From positions 1 to 64,000 of the forward strand of contig JAEZHP010000175.1 of assembly GCA_023416515.1 (NCBI GenBank): a DNA stretch of 64,000 nucleotides. The letters are read 5' to 3'. The DNA is from Pseudomonadota bacterium (lineage in GTDB: Bacteria; Pseudomonadota; Alphaproteobacteria; Sphingomonadales; Sphingomonadaceae). How positions within the stretch are numbered: position 1 is the first letter of the stretch; every line of letters begins with the position of its first letter. Under the pieces are notes generated by a model, which was not told the origin of the DNA, did no database searches, and was given only the letters and a program-made list of their open reading frames with translations. Both the position numbers and the translations under genes were made by a program. Positions 1 to 7,631 of this stretch are shown here, in pieces.

Positions 1-510
1 ATCCACTCGACCTATACCGAGAATCTGATCCTGCTCAGCCTCAACCGCGGCGGGCCCACCGTCTGGATCAGCGAGGACGACGCCAAGGCGGCCGGGATCG
101 AGGACAATGACTGGATCGAGGTGTTCAACGTCAACGGCGCGCTGACCGCGCGGGCGATCGTCTCGCAGCGGATCATGCCCGGCTCGGCGATCATGTACCA
201 CGCCCAGGAGAAGCTGGTGAACACGGTCGGATCGGAGATTACCGGCCAGCGCGGCGGCATCCACAACAGCGTCACGCGCATCAACATGAAGCCGACGCAC
301 ATGATCGGCGGCTATGTCCAGCTCGCCTACGGCTTCAACTATTACGGTACGGTCGGGGCCAATCGCGACGAGTTCGTGATCGTCAGGAAGATGAGCGAGG
401 TGAACTGGTTCGACAAGGCCGCCGACGACAGCGCCAATGTCGAAGGCGGCACCGCCGACTGGGGTACGGGCTCCGCCCGAAGCGGCGCCGGCAAGGAGGC
501 GGTACGATGA
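1..510 (+). CDS. narG: Nitrate reductase alpha subunit, C-terminal part (partial)
   Basis: The frame is open from base 1 and encodes the last 169 residues of the catalytic subunit of membrane-bound respiratory nitrate reductase. NarG binds the molybdenum bis-MGD cofactor and reduces nitrate to nitrite on the cytoplasmic face using electrons passed through NarH and NarI. The visible part is the C-terminal cofactor-binding domain, with a segment reading RGGIHNSVTRINMKPTHMIG followed by GGYVQLAYGFNYYG, both characteristic of NarG. The start and catalytic N-terminal domain lie left of the window. Its stop overlaps the narH start as ATGA, so the two are translationally coupled. The identity rests on this sequence plus the narHJI genes that follow. 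Confidence 0.95.
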   Translation: MHSTYTENLILLSLNRGGPTVWISEDDAKAAGIEDNDWIEVFNVNGALTARAIVSQRIMPGSAIMYHAQEKLVNTVGSEITGQRGGIHNSVTRINMKPTHMIGGYVQLAYGFNYYGTVGANRDEFVIVRKMSEVNWFDKAADDSANVEGGTADWGTGSARSGAGKEAVR

Positions 511-2036
511 GGGTGCGCGCTCAGATCGCGATGGTGCTCAACCTCGACAAGTGCATCGGCTGTCACACCTGCTCGATCACCTGCAAGAACGTTTGGACAA
601 ACCGCGAAGGCGTCGAATACGCTTGGTTCAACAATGTCGAGACCAAGCCCGGAATCGGCTATCCCAAGGACTGGGAGAACCAGGACAGGTGGAAGGGCGG
701 CTGGGTCCGCAAGAAGAACGGCAAGATCGTTCCGCGACAGGGCTCCAAGTGGCGGATCCTGTCGAAGATCTTCGCCAACCCGCACCTCCCCGAGATCGAC
801 GATTTCTACGAGCCCTACACGTTCGAATATGAGTGGCTCCAGTCGGCTCCGGAACTCCAGGCCCAGCCGACCGCGCGGCCGCGCTCGCTGGTCACCGGCG
901 AGCTGCTCAACAAGATCGAATGGTCGGGCAATTGGGAGGACATGCTCGGCGGCGAATTCTCCAAGCGCTCCGCGGATTACAATTTCGACGGTGTCCAGAA
1001 GGAGATTTACGGCCAGTTCGAAAAGACGTTCATGATGTACCTGCCGAGGCTGTGCGAGCACTGCCTCAACCCGTCCTGCCTCGCGTCCTGCCCGTCGGGC
1101 GCGATCTACAAGCGGGCGGAGGACGGCATCGTCCTGATCGACCAGGAGAAGTGCCGCGGCTGGCGCATGTGCGTGTCGGGCTGCCCGTACAAGAAGATCT
1201 ACTACAACTGGTCGACCGGCAAATCCGAGAAGTGCATCTTCTGCTATCCGCGCATCGAGACGGGTCAGCCGACCGTCTGCTCGGAAACCTGCGTCGGCCG
1301 AATCCGCTACCTGGGCGTGGTCCTCTACGACGCCGACCGGGTCGAGGCCGCGGCGTCCGTCGAGGACCCCAAGGACCTCTATCCGGCCCAGCTCGGCGTG
1401 TTCCTCGATCCGAACGACATCGCGGTCCAAGAAGCGGCTCGGGCGGAAGGCATTCCCGACCAGTGGCTCGAGGCCGCGATCCGCTCGCCGGTCTACAAGA
1501 TGGCGGTCGAGTGGAAGATCGCCTTCCCGCTCCACCCCGAATACCGCACTCTGCCGATGGTCTGGTACGTGCCGCCGCTGTCGCCGATCCAGTCGGCGGC
1601 GGAGGCTGGCAAGATCTCGGCGAAGGACGGCATGCCGGACGTGCGCTCGCTCCGCATTCCGCTGCGCTACCTAGCGAACCTGCTGACCGCGGGGGACGAG
1701 GAGCCGATCGCCTACGCGCTCGAGCGGATGCTGGCGATGCGCGCTTACATGCGCGCCAAGAGCGTCGAGGGCCGCATCGATGAGGCGATCCCCGAACGCG
1801 TCGGTCTCACCCGCAACACGATCGAGGAGATGTACCGGATCATGGCGCTCGCCGCCTATGAGGACCGCTACGTCATCCCGACCGCCCGGCGCGAGCTGGA
1901 GGAGGACGCCTATGTCCTTCGCGGCTCGTCCGGCTTCGGCTTCCGCGAGAACACACTGGGCTCGACCAAGGTCAACCTGTTCGGCGGCGGCGCCAAGAAG
2001 ACTCCCCGCAAACCTTATATGGACATCCCGACATGA
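507..2036 (+). CDS. narH: Nitrate reductase beta subunit
   Basis: NarH is the 509-residue iron-sulfur subunit that carries electrons from the NarI hemes to the molybdenum site. A four-cysteine group is visible at C16, C19, C22 and C26, another at about C183-C195, and a third starting at C216. In the third, the second ligand position is tryptophan (CRGWRMC), the known arrangement for the [3Fe-4S] centre of NarH. Length agrees with the family (about 510). The ATG overlaps the narG stop, and its own stop overlaps the narJ ATG, so the genes form one tightly coupled operon. Confidence 0.97.
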   Translation: MRVRAQIAMVLNLDKCIGCHTCSITCKNVWTNREGVEYAWFNNVETKPGIGYPKDWENQDRWKGGWVRKKNGKIVPRQGSKWRILSKIFANPHLPEIDDFYEPYTFEYEWLQSAPELQAQPTARPRSLVTGELLNKIEWSGNWEDMLGGEFSKRSADYNFDGVQKEIYGQFEKTFMMYLPRLCEHCLNPSCLASCPSGAIYKRAEDGIVLIDQEKCRGWRMCVSGCPYKKIYYNWSTGKSEKCIFCYPRIETGQPTVCSETCVGRIRYLGVVLYDADRVEAAASVEDPKDLYPAQLGVFLDPNDIAVQEAARAEGIPDQWLEAAIRSPVYKMAVEWKIAFPLHPEYRTLPMVWYVPPLSPIQSAAEAGKISAKDGMPDVRSLRIPLRYLANLLTAGDEEPIAYALERMLAMRAYMRAKSVEGRIDEAIPERVGLTRNTIEEMYRIMALAAYEDRYVIPTARRELEEDAYVLRGSSGFGFRENTLGSTKVNLFGGGAKKTPRKPYMDIPT

Positions 2037-2728
2037 GGCTGACCCTGAGAGCCTTCGCCGCCTTGCTCGGCTATCCTTCCGCCGAGCTTAAGGCGCATGC
2101 GTCCGAAGTGGCCGACGCGATCCGTTCGGAAGGTGCGTTGCCGCGCGCCGACCAGCGGCGGCTTCAGCCATTGCTCGACCGGCTGGCGAGCGAGGAGCTG
2201 CTCGACCAGCAATCCGCCTATAGCGAGCTGTTCGACCGCTCCCGATCGCTGTCGCTTCACCTGTTCGAGCATGTCCATGGCGACAGCCGCGAGCGCGGCC
2301 AGGCGATGATCGACCTCGGCCAGCAATATATCCAGAGCGGCATCTTCCTGGAGGCGAGCGAGCTTCCGGATTTCGTTCCGGTGTTCCTCGAATATGTCTC
2401 CTGCCTCCCCGTCGGCGAGGCGCGCGAGACTCTGGGGCAGCCGGCCCATGTCTATGCCGCCCTCGCCGAGCGGCTCGACAAGCGCGGCTCCGATTATGCC
2501 GCTATCTTCCACGGGCTCGTCGCTCTCGCCGGCGTTCGTCCCGCCGCGGAGGCCGTTGCCCAAGTCGACGACAACACGCCGGCAGTGGACGCGCCGATCG
2601 ACGATGAATGGGAGGAAGCCCCGGTCTCCTTCAGCGCCGGTGCTGCGCACGAGATGGGCGGCCCGACCGGCGTCGTCGCAAAGATCCGGGCATCGAACCG
2701 GGCAGCCGCAAGGGAGGCGGGACAGTGA
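2033..2728 (+). CDS. narJ: Nitrate reductase assembly chaperone NarJ
   Basis: This 231-residue cytoplasmic protein is the dedicated chaperone that holds apo-NarGH while the molybdenum cofactor and iron-sulfur clusters are inserted. The N-terminal half resembles the NarJ/TorD helical fold: an LGYPSAEL opening, then an LSLHLFEHVHGDSRERGQAM-type segment that is highly characteristic of NarJ. Position between narH and narI is the standard one. The ATG overlaps the narH stop (ATGA), and its TGA overlaps the narI GTG. The C-terminal 50 residues are acidic and variable, as usual for NarJ. Confidence 0.95.
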   Translation: MRLTLRAFAALLGYPSAELKAHASEVADAIRSEGALPRADQRRLQPLLDRLASEELLDQQSAYSELFDRSRSLSLHLFEHVHGDSRERGQAMIDLGQQYIQSGIFLEASELPDFVPVFLEYVSCLPVGEARETLGQPAHVYAALAERLDKRGSDYAAIFHGLVALAGVRPAAEAVAQVDDNTPAVDAPIDDEWEEAPVSFSAGAAHEMGGPTGVVAKIRASNRAAAREAGQ

Positions 2729-3522
2729 ACGACTTCATCAATCAGCTGGCCTTCGGCTGGTATCCCTATCTCGCAGTCACCGTCCTCGTCGTCGGAAGCA
2801 TCCTTCGCTTCGACGCCAACCAATATAGCTGGCGGTCACAGTCGAGCCAGTTCCTCCGCCGCAAGCAGATGGTGATCGGCTCCAACCTGTTCCACATGGG
2901 CATCCTGATCCTGCTCGCGGGCCATTTCGTCGGGCTGCTGACCCCGATCAACGTGTTCGACGCGCTCGGGATCGGCCACGGTTTCAAGCAGACCGCTGCC
3001 CTCGTGGTGGGGGGAATCGCCGGTGTCGCGGCCTTCGTGGGTTGCTCGCTGCTGCTCCACCGACGGCTGTTTGATGCGCGGATCCGGCGCAGTTCGTCCT
3101 TCGGCGACATCCTCGTCCTGGTGCTGATCTGGCTCCAACTCGTGCTCGGGATCCTCACCACCTGGTGGACGATCGAACATCTCGACGGCAGCGAGATGGT
3201 GCGCTTCATGAACTGGGCGAACGGCATCCTTACGCTCGATCCGGGTGCGCCTCAGCAGATCGCCGAGGTGGCGCTGGTCTACAAGCTGCACATCATTCTT
3301 GGCCTGACACTGTTCCTGATCACGCCCTTTACCCGGCTCGTCCACATCTGGAGCGCGCCGATCTGGTTCCTGATGCGTCCGGGCTACCAGATCGTCCGCT
3401 CGCGCCGGGCGCGGCGCAGGGGCGAGATGTCGCCGACCCGCGGCCCCGCCGGCGGCGCTCCCAGCTACGGCGGTGACACGGTGATGCGCCAATATGTCGA
3501 GGAAGGGCAGGCGGGCGCATGA
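2725..3522 (+). CDS. narI: Nitrate reductase gamma subunit (cytochrome b)
   Basis: NarI is the membrane diheme cytochrome b that oxidises quinol and passes electrons to NarH. The chosen start is the GTG overlapping the narJ stop (GTGA), which gives 265 residues beginning VNDFINQLAFGWYPY. An upstream ATG at 2608 lies inside narJ and would add a charged, non-membrane extension. Five hydrophobic segments can be seen, with histidines in or near them (for example SNLFHMGI near the second helix and LVYKLHIILGL near the fourth) suitable as heme ligands. The C-terminus is a short basic and Gly-rich tail. The stop overlaps the next gene's ATG. Confidence 0.95.
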   Translation: MNDFINQLAFGWYPYLAVTVLVVGSILRFDANQYSWRSQSSQFLRRKQMVIGSNLFHMGILILLAGHFVGLLTPINVFDALGIGHGFKQTAALVVGGIAGVAAFVGCSLLLHRRLFDARIRRSSSFGDILVLVLIWLQLVLGILTTWWTIEHLDGSEMVRFMNWANGILTLDPGAPQQIAEVALVYKLHIILGLTLFLITPFTRLVHIWSAPIWFLMRPGYQIVRSRRARRRGEMSPTRGPAGGAPSYGGDTVMRQYVEEGQAGA

Positions 3523-4427
3523 GACGTCTCGATGTCATCAACATCGGCGATCCGGCGCAGCGGCCGGCGCCGTCGATGCCGAGCGCGTGCGAGAGCCACG
3601 GCTGCAGCGGCGGCCCGGAACCGCTGATCCCGCCGCCGCCGAGCTTCGGCGAGGTGATAGTCAACGGAGTCGAGATCGATCCCGAGGCGATCGCCCAGGA
3701 GATCCAGCACCATCCCGCCCCCGACGCGGAGACAGCCTGGATGGAGGCGGCGCGTGCGCTGGCGGTGCGCGAGCTGCTTCTTCAGGAGGCGCGGCGGCGC
3801 GGACTGGAGCCCGACCCGGAGACCGACGAGAGCGGCCGCATGGAGGCGGAGGAAGACTCGCTCGTGCGCATGGTGCTCGAGGAAGACGTGCAGCCGGCGC
3901 AGGCCGGCGAGGTCGAGTGCCGCCGCTATTATGACGCGAACGTCGATCGTTTCCGCACGCCCGACCTGTTCGAGGCGGCGCATATCCTGATCGAGCCGGA
4001 GGGCGAGGACGATGCCTTCTGGGCCTCGGCCGAGGCGCGGGCCCGCGACATCGCCGCCAAGGTCGGCGACGATGCCACGGCCTTCGCCGCTGCCGCCCGC
4101 GCGTTCTCGGGCTGCGCCTCGGCCCAGCAGGACGGATCGCTCGGTCAGATTCGCCGCGGCGAGCTGGTCGCTTCGATCCAGGCCGGGCTCGAGGCGCTGG
4201 CCGACGGCCAGACCGGACGCGAGCCGGTGCGCTCGCGTTTCGGCTGGCACGTGATTCGGCTGCAGCGGCGGATCGAGGGGCAAACATTGCCGTTCGAGGC
4301 CGTTCGCGATCGCATCGCCGACATGCTCGAGGCGCGCAGTTGGTCGGTCGAGGCCGCGCGCTACATCGCTGATCTCGCCAGGCGCGGCCAGGTCGAAGGC
4401 GTGCTGATCGAGGGGGCCGCGGCCTGA
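3519..4427 (+). CDS. Parvulin-type peptidyl-prolyl isomerase in the nar operon
   Basis: This 302-residue protein has a parvulin-like (PpiC/SurA) C-terminal domain. From about residue 145 it reads FEAAHILI..., then a DGSLGQIRRGEL segment and an RFGWHVIRLQRR segment, the usual parvulin signature blocks. The N-terminal part is helical and Glu-rich, starts with a Pro/Cys-containing segment, and shows no signal peptide. That suggests a cytoplasmic or peripheral role rather than a periplasmic one. The ATG overlaps the narI stop, so it is co-translated with the nitrate reductase genes. Isomerases of this type do occur as the last gene of nar operons, where a role in enzyme maturation is presumed. 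That role is inference here. Confidence 0.85.
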   Translation: MRRLDVINIGDPAQRPAPSMPSACESHGCSGGPEPLIPPPPSFGEVIVNGVEIDPEAIAQEIQHHPAPDAETAWMEAARALAVRELLLQEARRRGLEPDPETDESGRMEAEEDSLVRMVLEEDVQPAQAGEVECRRYYDANVDRFRTPDLFEAAHILIEPEGEDDAFWASAEARARDIAAKVGDDATAFAAAARAFSGCASAQQDGSLGQIRRGELVASIQAGLEALADGQTGREPVRSRFGWHVIRLQRRIEGQTLPFEAVRDRIADMLEARSWSVEAARYIADLARRGQVEGVLIEGAAA

Positions 4428-4744
4428 TGGCGATGCTCGGCGACCTCATCGCCGCGGCGAAAAGGTCGGCCGGCGCCTTCCACGCCTGGCTCGCGGAATG
4501 CGATCCCGCCCTCGCTGATCGAGTCGCCAACGCCGCCGCGGACCTCGGCGTCACGCCCGCATCCTATGCGCGCATCGCCGTCGCCGATTTTACTCGTTTC
4601 GCCGCGGAGGAGGACTGGGCGACGCTGACCTCGTCGATGCGCGACTCGCCCGATCCCGGCACCGTGTGCCTGCTCGCCATGGTCCACTGGCGCTTGACCG
4701 CCAAGGGCTGCGCCGCCCACTCATCATTCCCATCCACAGCATGA
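4427..4744 (+). CDS. Small hypothetical protein of the nar operon
   Basis: A 105-residue soluble protein whose ATG overlaps the stop of the parvulin gene by one base (TGATG), so it belongs to the nar operon. I do not recognise a named domain. It is predicted helical, with a stretch ADFTRFAAEEDWATLTSSMRD in the middle and two cysteines near the C-terminus. The tight coupling, codon use like its neighbours and uninterrupted frame argue that it is real. A role in nitrate reductase assembly or regulation is possible by context only. Confidence 0.65.
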   Translation: MAMLGDLIAAAKRSAGAFHAWLAECDPALADRVANAAADLGVTPASYARIAVADFTRFAAEEDWATLTSSMRDSPDPGTVCLLAMVHWRLTAKGCAAHSSFPSTA

Positions 4745-4755
4745 AGGAGCGGCTC

Positions 4756-4965
4756 ATGGCTGACATATCCAAGGACAGGCCTGAGGACGCGCCGCTCAAC
4801 CCCGCGCTGAAGAGCACTACGGAGAGCGTTTACGACACCAGGCACACCACTCCGTCGCCGGTCGATACGGCGTCGGCGAAGGAGGGGGAGGGCGAGGGCT
4901 GGCCGATCGTATGGCTGGTCGTCACCGTCGTCGGCGTGGCGCTGGCGATCTATTTCATCCTCTAG
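4756..4965 (+). CDS. Small single-pass membrane protein of the nar operon
   Basis: This gene encodes 69 residues starting MADISKDRPED. The start is set by an AAGGAG ribosome-binding site at 4744-4749, six bases before the ATG. An in-frame ATG at 4741 lacks such a site. The N-terminal 48 residues are polar and disordered-looking, and the last 20 form a clear hydrophobic helix (WPIVWLVVTVVGVALAIYF), so it is a tail-anchored inner-membrane protein. Its stop shares the bases CTAG (4962-4965) with the stop of the convergent gene. Function unknown; it is the last gene of the nar transcription unit. Confidence 0.6.
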   Translation: MADISKDRPEDAPLNPALKSTTESVYDTRHTTPSPVDTASAKEGEGEGWPIVWLVVTVVGVALAIYFIL

Positions 4966-5420
4966 AGTGCGGCCGTTTCCGGCTGCACCTGCCGGACGAA
5001 GCTCACGGTCTCCATCTTGAGCCCGAGCTCCTCCCAGCTCAAACGGCCTGCGGACGCCGGCTCCGCGTTGCGCGCCGCCGTCGTGAAGACGATGTTGCGG
5101 CAGCCCATTTCGCGCGCGATCTCCTCCAGCCCGGCGCACAGGGTCCGCCGCACCGGCGCCATTCGGCTCAGCTCGAAGGCGACAAGGATATCGACCTGGA
5201 GGCTGCGCTCGAAGCGAAGGCTTCCGACCTGGCGGAAGGCGGCGACTCCGTGGAGGCAGCCGTCGTTCGCCTCCACAGCCAGGATCCCGCCGCCGCTGGC
5301 GATCAATTGCCGAGCGAATGTCTTCCACCGCTCCAGGCTGACCCGCGCGGCCGAGCGGATGAGCGGGTAGGCAAGCGCCAACTGGCCCTCGTCCAAGCGG
5401 GATAAGCTCAAGTCCGGCAT
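4962..5420 (-). CDS. GNAT-fold-like protein of unknown function
   Basis: A 152-residue cytoplasmic protein. Its central part, with a hydrophobic strand LQVDILVAFELSR followed by a helix RRTLCAGLEEIAREMGC and a strand NIVFTTAARN, resembles the acetyl-CoA-binding core of GNAT acyltransferases. The canonical QxxGxG loop is not evident, so catalytic activity is uncertain. It is divergent from the FNR-family regulator, with an FNR-like palindrome (5479-5492) between them, and convergent with the nar operon. That placement suggests oxygen-dependent expression, which is an inference. Confidence 0.55.
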   Translation of the reverse strand: MPDLSLSRLDEGQLALAYPLIRSAARVSLERWKTFARQLIASGGGILAVEANDGCLHGVAAFRQVGSLRFERSLQVDILVAFELSRMAPVRRTLCAGLEEIAREMGCRNIVFTTAARNAEPASAGRLSWEELGLKMETVSFVRQVQPETAAL

Positions 5421-5478
5421 GGGATCGCCTCGCGAATTCCGTCAGCTTGAAGCCTATGCGCAATCGGCTATTTGCAGA

Positions 5479-5492
5479 TTGAGCCAAATCAT
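5479..5492. promoter_or_regulatory. Putative FNR-type binding site, regulator gene promoter
   Basis: TTGAG-CCAA-ATCAT matches the FNR consensus TTGAT-N4-ATCAA at 8 of 10 positions. It lies 25 bases before the TTG start of the FNR-family gene and about 58 bases before the divergent GNAT-like gene. This would allow autoregulation. It is the weakest of the three sites in this window. Confidence 0.45.
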
Positions 5493-5517
5493 TCCTGCGC
5501 GTTCGCCGGAGGTGACC

Positions 5518-6258
5518 TTGTCCTATACGCCGACCGGTGCGCTGACGAGCTTGCCGCAGGGGCATCCCTGCGAGGATTGCCCGGTGCGGCCGATCACCAT
5601 TTGCCGAAGCCTCGAACCGAAGACTCTCGCCGACATGCGCCGGATGGGCACGATGCAGCGGCTCCAGCCCGAGCAGCCGGTCTTCCATGAAGGCGATCCC
5701 GCCAAACGGGTGTTCATGCTCACGCTGGGCGCTCTCAAGATCTACACCCTGCTCGGCGACGGGCGGCGCCAGGTCACCGGCTTCATGTTCCCGGGCGACT
5801 TCCTCGGCATCACCGCCGACGACGAATATGCCTTCACCATCGAGGCGCTGAGTCCTTCGGAGCTGTGGTGGTTCTCGCGCGAGGCGTTCGACCGTTTCGT
5901 CGCCGCCAATCCCAGCGTCGAGCGCGAGCTCTACCGGATGGCGGCGCACGAGCTTGCAGCGGCTCAGCAGCAGATGGTTCTGCTCGGGCGCAAGACCGCG
6001 GCTGAGCGGGTCGCGAGCTTCTTCATCAATCTGCTCCGCCGCGGGGAACGGGCGAGCGGGCGAAGCGAGACGCGGTTCGACCTGCCGATGAGCAGGCTCG
6101 ACATCGCCGACTATCTCGGCCTCACCAAGGAAACGGTGAGCCGAATGTTGTCCGAGCTTCGCGACCGCCGGCTGATCCGGCTCGAGACCCAGAACCGGGT
6201 CGAGGTGCTCGATCGCGCCGGTCTCGAGGACATGGCCGAGGGCTTGAGCGACGGCTAG
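5518..6258 (+). CDS. Crp/Fnr-family transcriptional regulator (FnrL/FnrN-like)
   Basis: A cyclic-nucleotide-binding-like sensor domain is followed by a winged helix. I choose the TTG at 5518 because GGAGG lies at 5508-5512; the longer ATG at 5419 would overlap the start codon of the divergent gene. In the 246-residue product, cysteines C18, C21 and C29 form a C-X2-C-X7-C pattern like FnrL/FnrN oxygen sensors. The fourth, central cysteine of classical FNR is absent (tryptophan in ELWWF). The recognition helix reads KETVSR; Glu, Ser and Arg here are the residues that read TTGAT half-sites in FNR. It is the probable regulator of the nar, porin/TauE and moa promoters. Confidence 0.88.
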   Translation: MSYTPTGALTSLPQGHPCEDCPVRPITICRSLEPKTLADMRRMGTMQRLQPEQPVFHEGDPAKRVFMLTLGALKIYTLLGDGRRQVTGFMFPGDFLGITADDEYAFTIEALSPSELWWFSREAFDRFVAANPSVERELYRMAAHELAAAQQQMVLLGRKTAAERVASFFINLLRRGERASGRSETRFDLPMSRLDIADYLGLTKETVSRMLSELRDRRLIRLETQNRVEVLDRAGLEDMAEGLSDG

Positions 6259-7517
6259 CGCCGGCGCGGCGCGAGGCTCCATTCGATCTGGAGCCAGATT
6301 TTGCGGGTATTCACGCCGAAGCCATCCGCGTCATAGTCGGCGAACTTGATCAGCACTCCGAACGACCCCGCCCGGAACCCCACCGAAGCGTCCCACTCGC
6401 GGCCGTAATCGATCTCGCCCACGGCGCTGTCGAACTGGTGGAAAGCCAGGTTCGCGTTGAGTCCGGGCAGAAGCCGCACGCCGTCGAATGTTCGGCCGAT
6501 CGAGACATAATAATCGTTGAGGCCGTTGGGCGGCGTGGTCAGGAACATGTCGGCCCAGCCGTTGAACTTGTGCAGCGTGGCCATCGGCGTCTGTACGGCG
6601 CGGCCATTGCCGCTGCCGAGCTGTTCGAATCCCGCCGCGAGGGCGAACCGAGCAAGGCTGGTGCCGGCCTCGACCGACCAATAGTCCGCGGCATAGTCGA
6701 TCGGGTTGCGGCCGTAATCCGACTGGCCGGCATAGCTCGCGCGCAGGTTGAGCCGCGTGTCGCCGCCGATCGGGACGGCTGCGGTGACGAAGCCGCCATA
6801 GGTCTGGCTGCTGTTGGCCAGCGCGAAGCTCTCGTCGAAGTCGAGCAGATAGGCGAACAGCTTGCCCTGCACCACGCCCTGCCGCGCCGACAGGCCGGCG
6901 AAGACGAAGTCGCCGTCCACCCCGGTCCGCGGTCCCGCATCCTCGCCGAAGATGGTGCGCTGGCGGATCGCGTAGGTGAGGTCGGCCGAGATCGGCCCCA
7001 GCCGCGCCTCGCCGCGCACCGCGTCGAACGTCTGCTCGTTCTGCCGCCACCCGACCGATCCGACCCAGCGCTGGTCGTCGAGGTTGATGCGCTGACGCCC
7101 GACCGTCACCGCGCTGTCGCGGAAGCGATAGTGCAGCTGGAGCCGGTTGATCTCGGCATTCTGCGGATCGGCGATGACCGCATAGCCCGGCCGCGACTGG
7201 TCGCTGCCCGGCAGCGCGAACGGGAAGGCGTTGTAATCGTCGACGGCCGCAACCGTCGCCTCGGCCTCGGCGAGCAGCGAAAAGTCGCCCAGCCGCGCCT
7301 CCGCCCCGCCGCGCACCCGCAGGGTCAGCGCGTCGGCGCCGAGCACCGGCTGGTCCACCGTCTCGAAGCGGAGCCGCGCGTCGATGATCGGAGTGACGGT
7401 GATGCGGTCCGATGCCGAGCGCTCCTGGGCCAGAGCGGTTCCGGCAGGGCCTGCGAGCAGCACGGCGGCGATTGCGGCCCGGCCGGCGCGACGGATCAGG
7501 TGGCGGCAGGCGATCAT
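6255..7517 (-). CDS. Alginate-export-family outer-membrane porin
   Basis: This 420-residue protein begins with a signal peptide ending ALAQ and continues as amphipathic strands typical of a beta-barrel. The layout (RLRFETVDQP near the N-terminus, GRQRINLDDQRWVGSVGWRQ in the middle, aromatic-ended strands to the C-terminus) is that of alginate-export-domain proteins, often annotated as porins in sphingomonads. The ATG at 7517 is preceded by GAAGAGGA; an in-frame ATG at 7538 would extend it by seven residues. It is divergent from the TauE gene, with a strong FNR-type site between them. A role in nitrate/nitrite or other anion passage is conceivable but is inference from context. Confidence 0.8.
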   Translation of the reverse strand: MIACRHLIRRAGRAAIAAVLLAGPAGTALAQERSASDRITVTPIIDARLRFETVDQPVLGADALTLRVRGGAEARLGDFSLLAEAEATVAAVDDYNAFPFALPGSDQSRPGYAVIADPQNAEINRLQLHYRFRDSAVTVGRQRINLDDQRWVGSVGWRQNEQTFDAVRGEARLGPISADLTYAIRQRTIFGEDAGPRTGVDGDFVFAGLSARQGVVQGKLFAYLLDFDESFALANSSQTYGGFVTAAVPIGGDTRLNLRASYAGQSDYGRNPIDYAADYWSVEAGTSLARFALAAGFEQLGSGNGRAVQTPMATLHKFNGWADMFLTTPPNGLNDYYVSIGRTFDGVRLLPGLNANLAFHQFDSAVGEIDYGREWDASVGFRAGSFGVLIKFADYDADGFGVNTRKIWLQIEWSLAPRRR

Positions 7518-7583
7518 CTCGGTCCTCTTCGCGGGCATCGACAGCGGCCCATCGCTCGATTAGCCCCGGGCGCGGGACGGCAG

Positions 7584-7597
7584 ATGATGTGCATCAA
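7584..7597. promoter_or_regulatory. Putative FNR-type binding site between porin and TauE genes
   Basis: ATGAT-GTGC-ATCAA matches TTGAT-N4-ATCAA at 9 of 10 positions. It lies 66 bases upstream of the porin ATG (7517) and 34 bases upstream of the TauE ATG (7632), so it could serve either or both divergent promoters. Confidence 0.6.
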
Positions 7598-7631
7598 TTG
7601 CCGGCCGCGGTGACCGCGCGAAGGGCAGGCG

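Noticed and set aside
4564..6282. A 572-residue minus-strand open frame spanning several small genes
   Set aside because: It runs across the nar tail, the GNAT-like gene and the FNR gene, all of which have supported starts and motifs. The translated product is low complexity.
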